NCBI GenBank assembly: GCA_030651305.1
Contig: JAUSCI010000075.1
Location: 21,547 to 85,546 of the forward strand
Direction: 5' to 3'
Source: Sulfuritalea sp.
GTDB taxonomy: Bacteria; Pseudomonadota; Gammaproteobacteria; Burkholderiales; Rhodocyclaceae
DNA length: 64,000 nucleotides
The notes under the pieces: generated by a model
Told to the model about the DNA's origin: nothing
What the model saw: only the letters and a program-made list of their open reading frames with translations
Databases searched by the model: none
In this document: piece by piece, positions 62,233 through 64,000 of the stretch
Numbering within the stretch: the first letter of the stretch is position 1
How the letters are laid out: each line of letters starts with the position of its first letter
Translations under genes and position numbers: made by a program

Positions 62233-62880
62233 ATGGCGGAACAAGACACATCGCCTGACGCAGATTTGCAGCTGAAGAAGCGTGCGCGCCGCCGGCTGGT
62301 TGGCGCCGTCGCGCTGGCGCTGTTCGCCGTCATCGTTCTGCCGATGGTGATGGACCGCGAGCCGCGACCGCTGAGTCAGGACATCCAGGTGCGCATCCCA
62401 AGTCAGGATTCGACCGGCCTCGCGGCCAAGGTCCTGCCGGGCAAACCCGAGGCGACGCCGATGTCGGCACCGGAACCCGTGGCGGAACAGAAAGCCGATC
62501 CAAAAGCGAAACCCGAACCCGTAGCCGCACTGCCTTCTGCCGCCCCTGCTGTCGCCAAATCCGCTGGTCCGTCAGTCGCCAAGCCCGCCGAAAAACTCGC
62601 GAAGCCGGAAAAGAAAATCGAGGCGGCTGAACAGCCGGCGACCGACGCGTCCGGGCAGTGGGTGGTTCAGCTCGGCGCCTACAAAGAAGTCGGTAACGTC
62701 AAGCTGCTGCTGGCAAAATTGAAGGGCGTCGGCGTTCCGGCCTACACCGAGAAATTCGATTCACCGCAGGGACCGCGCACCCGCGTTCGGGCCGGCCCTT
62801 TCGCCGGGCAGGATGCGGCCGAAAAGGCCCGTTCCAGAATCAGGATAATCGGCGTAGACGGTCCGGTAGCGCCAAAGTAG
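62233..62880 (+). CDS. SPOR-domain protein (DedD-like)
   Basis: A 215-aa inner-membrane protein with one N-terminal helix (LVGAVALALFAVIVLPMVMD), a long alanine/proline/lysine-rich linker and a C-terminal SPOR domain (WVVQLGAYKEVGNVKLLLAK to RTRVRAGPFAGQDAAEKA) that binds denuded septal peptidoglycan. It lies in the conserved folC-dedD-cvpA-purF order. Confidence 0.9.
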   Translation: MAEQDTSPDADLQLKKRARRRLVGAVALALFAVIVLPMVMDREPRPLSQDIQVRIPSQDSTGLAAKVLPGKPEATPMSAPEPVAEQKADPKAKPEPVAALPSAAPAVAKSAGPSVAKPAEKLAKPEKKIEAAEQPATDASGQWVVQLGAYKEVGNVKLLLAKLKGVGVPAYTEKFDSPQGPRTRVRAGPFAGQDAAEKARSRIRIIGVDGPVAPK

Positions 62881-62883
62881 GCG

Positions 62884-63375
62884 ATGACCGCGTTCGACTA
62901 CGCCGTGCTGACGGTAATCGTGGCATCGGCGCTGTTGGGGTTGTGGCGTGGCGTGGTGAGCGAGATTCTGGCTTTGGCTGCCTGGGTCGTGGCATTTCTG
63001 GTGGCGCGTGCCGAGGCGTCTGAGGTGGCCGGTTGGCTGACGGCGCAGATCGCCGAACCGGGCATGCGGCAGGCAGCGGCTTATGTGCTGATTTTTGTCG
63101 GCGTATTGATAGTATTCGCGATTGCGCGCATGCTGATTTCGTTGATGCTTAAGGCAGTTGGCTTGGGTTTGCTGGATCGCTTGCTGGGCGCGGCTTTTGG
63201 TGTCCTGCGCGGGCTTCTGGTGGTATGGATGGCGGTGCTGGTGGCGGGCATGACGCCGCTGCCCAAGGCAGACTGGTGGCGCGATGCAATGCTGGCGCCG
63301 CCGCTGGAAATAGCGGTGATTGCGGCAAAACCCTGGTTGCCGGCTGACGCGGCAAAACGGATTCGGTTTCGATAG
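62884..63375 (+). CDS. cvpA: CvpA-family membrane protein
   Basis: A 163-aa protein with four membrane helices, beginning FDYAVLTVIVASALLGLWRG and continuing VSEILALAAWVVAFLVAR, typical of CvpA (colicin V production/bile resistance family). The C-terminus ends in the periplasm-facing AAKPWLPADAAKRIRFR. It is followed by purF with a GC-rich intergenic segment. Confidence 0.93.
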   Translation: MTAFDYAVLTVIVASALLGLWRGVVSEILALAAWVVAFLVARAEASEVAGWLTAQIAEPGMRQAAAYVLIFVGVLIVFAIARMLISLMLKAVGLGLLDRLLGAAFGVLRGLLVVWMAVLVAGMTPLPKADWWRDAMLAPPLEIAVIAAKPWLPADAAKRIRFR

Positions 63376-63493
63376 AGGAAAAGGATCATCCCCCCTTCCC
63401 CCTTCCCGGGGTAAGGGGCGATAATTGTTCGCGGGCGCTGCCCGCTCCATGTTTTGGCTGCTTCCCCTTGGGACGGCCCGGCGGAGAAGGACC

Positions 63494-64000
63494 ATGTGCG
63501 GAATTCTGGGTGTGGTGGCCACCACGCCGGTGAACCAGTTGCTCTACGACGGCTTGCAGGTGCTCCAGCATCGCGGCCAGGATGCTGCCGGCATAGCGAC
63601 GGCAGAGGGCGGGCGTTTCCACATGCACAAGGGCTCCGGTCTGGTGCGCGATGTCTTCCGTACCCGCAACATGCGCAGCCTGTTGGGCAACTGGGGTATC
63701 GGGCATTGCCGCTACCCTACCGCCGGCTCGGCCGACAACGCCGCCGAGGCGCAGCCCTTCTACGTCAATTCGCCGTTCGGCCTGATGCTGGCGCACAACG
63801 GCAATCTGACCAACGCCGGGCAATTGAAGCAGGACATGTTCCTCCAGGACCTGCGCCACATGAACACCAACTCCGATACGGAGGTGTTGTTGAACGTGCT
63901 GGCGCACGAACTGCAGGCGGCGTCGACCAAGTACCAGGTCGATGCGGAAATCATCTTCAAGGCCGTCGCCGGCGTGCATCGCCGCGTGCGGGGCGCCTAT
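63494..64000 (+). CDS. purF: Amidophosphoribosyltransferase (partial, cut by window end)
   Basis: The first 169 residues of PurF, the first enzyme of purine synthesis. Cys 2 is the glutaminase nucleophile (MCGILGVVATTPVNQLLYDG); QHRGQDAAGIATAEGG and GIGHCRYPTAGSADNAAEAQ are conserved, and AHNGNLTN completes the glutaminase site. GGAG lies about 7 bases upstream. The phosphoribosyltransferase half lies beyond the window. Confidence 0.96.
   Translation, partial: MCGILGVVATTPVNQLLYDGLQVLQHRGQDAAGIATAEGGRFHMHKGSGLVRDVFRTRNMRSLLGNWGIGHCRYPTAGSADNAAEAQPFYVNSPFGLMLAHNGNLTNAGQLKQDMFLQDLRHMNTNSDTEVLLNVLAHELQAASTKYQVDAEIIFKAVAGVHRRVRGAY

Overview
The window looks like a chromosomal segment of a GC-rich betaproteobacterium, probably of the Rhodocyclales/Sterolibacteriaceae type. 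That placement is inferred from gene content and order (fimV-truA-trpF-trpB-trpA-accD-folC-SPOR-cvpA-purF, the rho/rpmE/trxA/fdxA group, an fdsGBA-fdhD-fdsD NAD-dependent formate dehydrogenase operon, and a MocR regulator divergent from a DUF2917 gene). No rRNA, tRNA or CRISPR array was recognised.

Region 1 (1-9.8 kb) is an integron gene-cassette array. Eleven well-formed attC sites and one decayed site separate small genes that all read leftwards. Each attC lies just past the stop codon of the gene to its right, and in most cassettes the R'' core is the exact complement of the cassette's own leading R' core. The cargo is mostly secreted, lipoprotein or membrane proteins of unknown role, plus a DUF3024 protein, a SnoaL/NTF2-like protein, a cupin/SRPBCC pair, a broken TumE-like toxin with its HTH partner, and a Ser/Thr protein kinase. 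The array ends at a solitary core site at 9717-9723, followed by two perfect inverted repeats where attI would be expected. No integrase gene is present there.

Region 2 (9.8-24.5 kb) is metabolic: a ugpBAEC glycerol-3-phosphate-type ABC importer, a haloacid dehalogenase, an arsS (arsenosugar radical SAM)-symporter-phosphoesterase operon, a DUF4126 protein, CtaA/COX15, the MocR/DUF2917 pair, a ketopantoate-reductase-like protein and an EamA permease.

Region 3 (24.5-31 kb) is a second accessory zone. It holds a Phd/VapC toxin-antitoxin pair bracketed by two copies of a ~100-bp hairpin repeat, an unexplained operon (53-aa membrane protein, DUF6884 protein, GIY-YIG-like protein), a stand-alone PD-(D/E)XK-like protein, and a DUF4258/DUF2283 pair caught between a truncated and an intact copy of a 5'-nucleotidase gene. 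A short dispersed repeat recurs at most block boundaries here and also inside several housekeeping genes elsewhere.

Region 4 (31-64 kb) is mostly core genome: a periplasmic binding protein, a secreted metallo-beta-lactamase-fold hydrolase, a WYL regulator, rsgA, a pterin dehydratase, an M48 protease, orn, a GT39-type glycosyltransferase, rpmE, rho, trxA, fdxA, the fds formate dehydrogenase operon with its LysR regulator, aroC, leuB, asd, fimV, truA, the trpFBA-accD-folC run and the 5' part of purF, which is cut by the window end. Many of these genes overlap by ATGA or TGATG and are probably translationally coupled.
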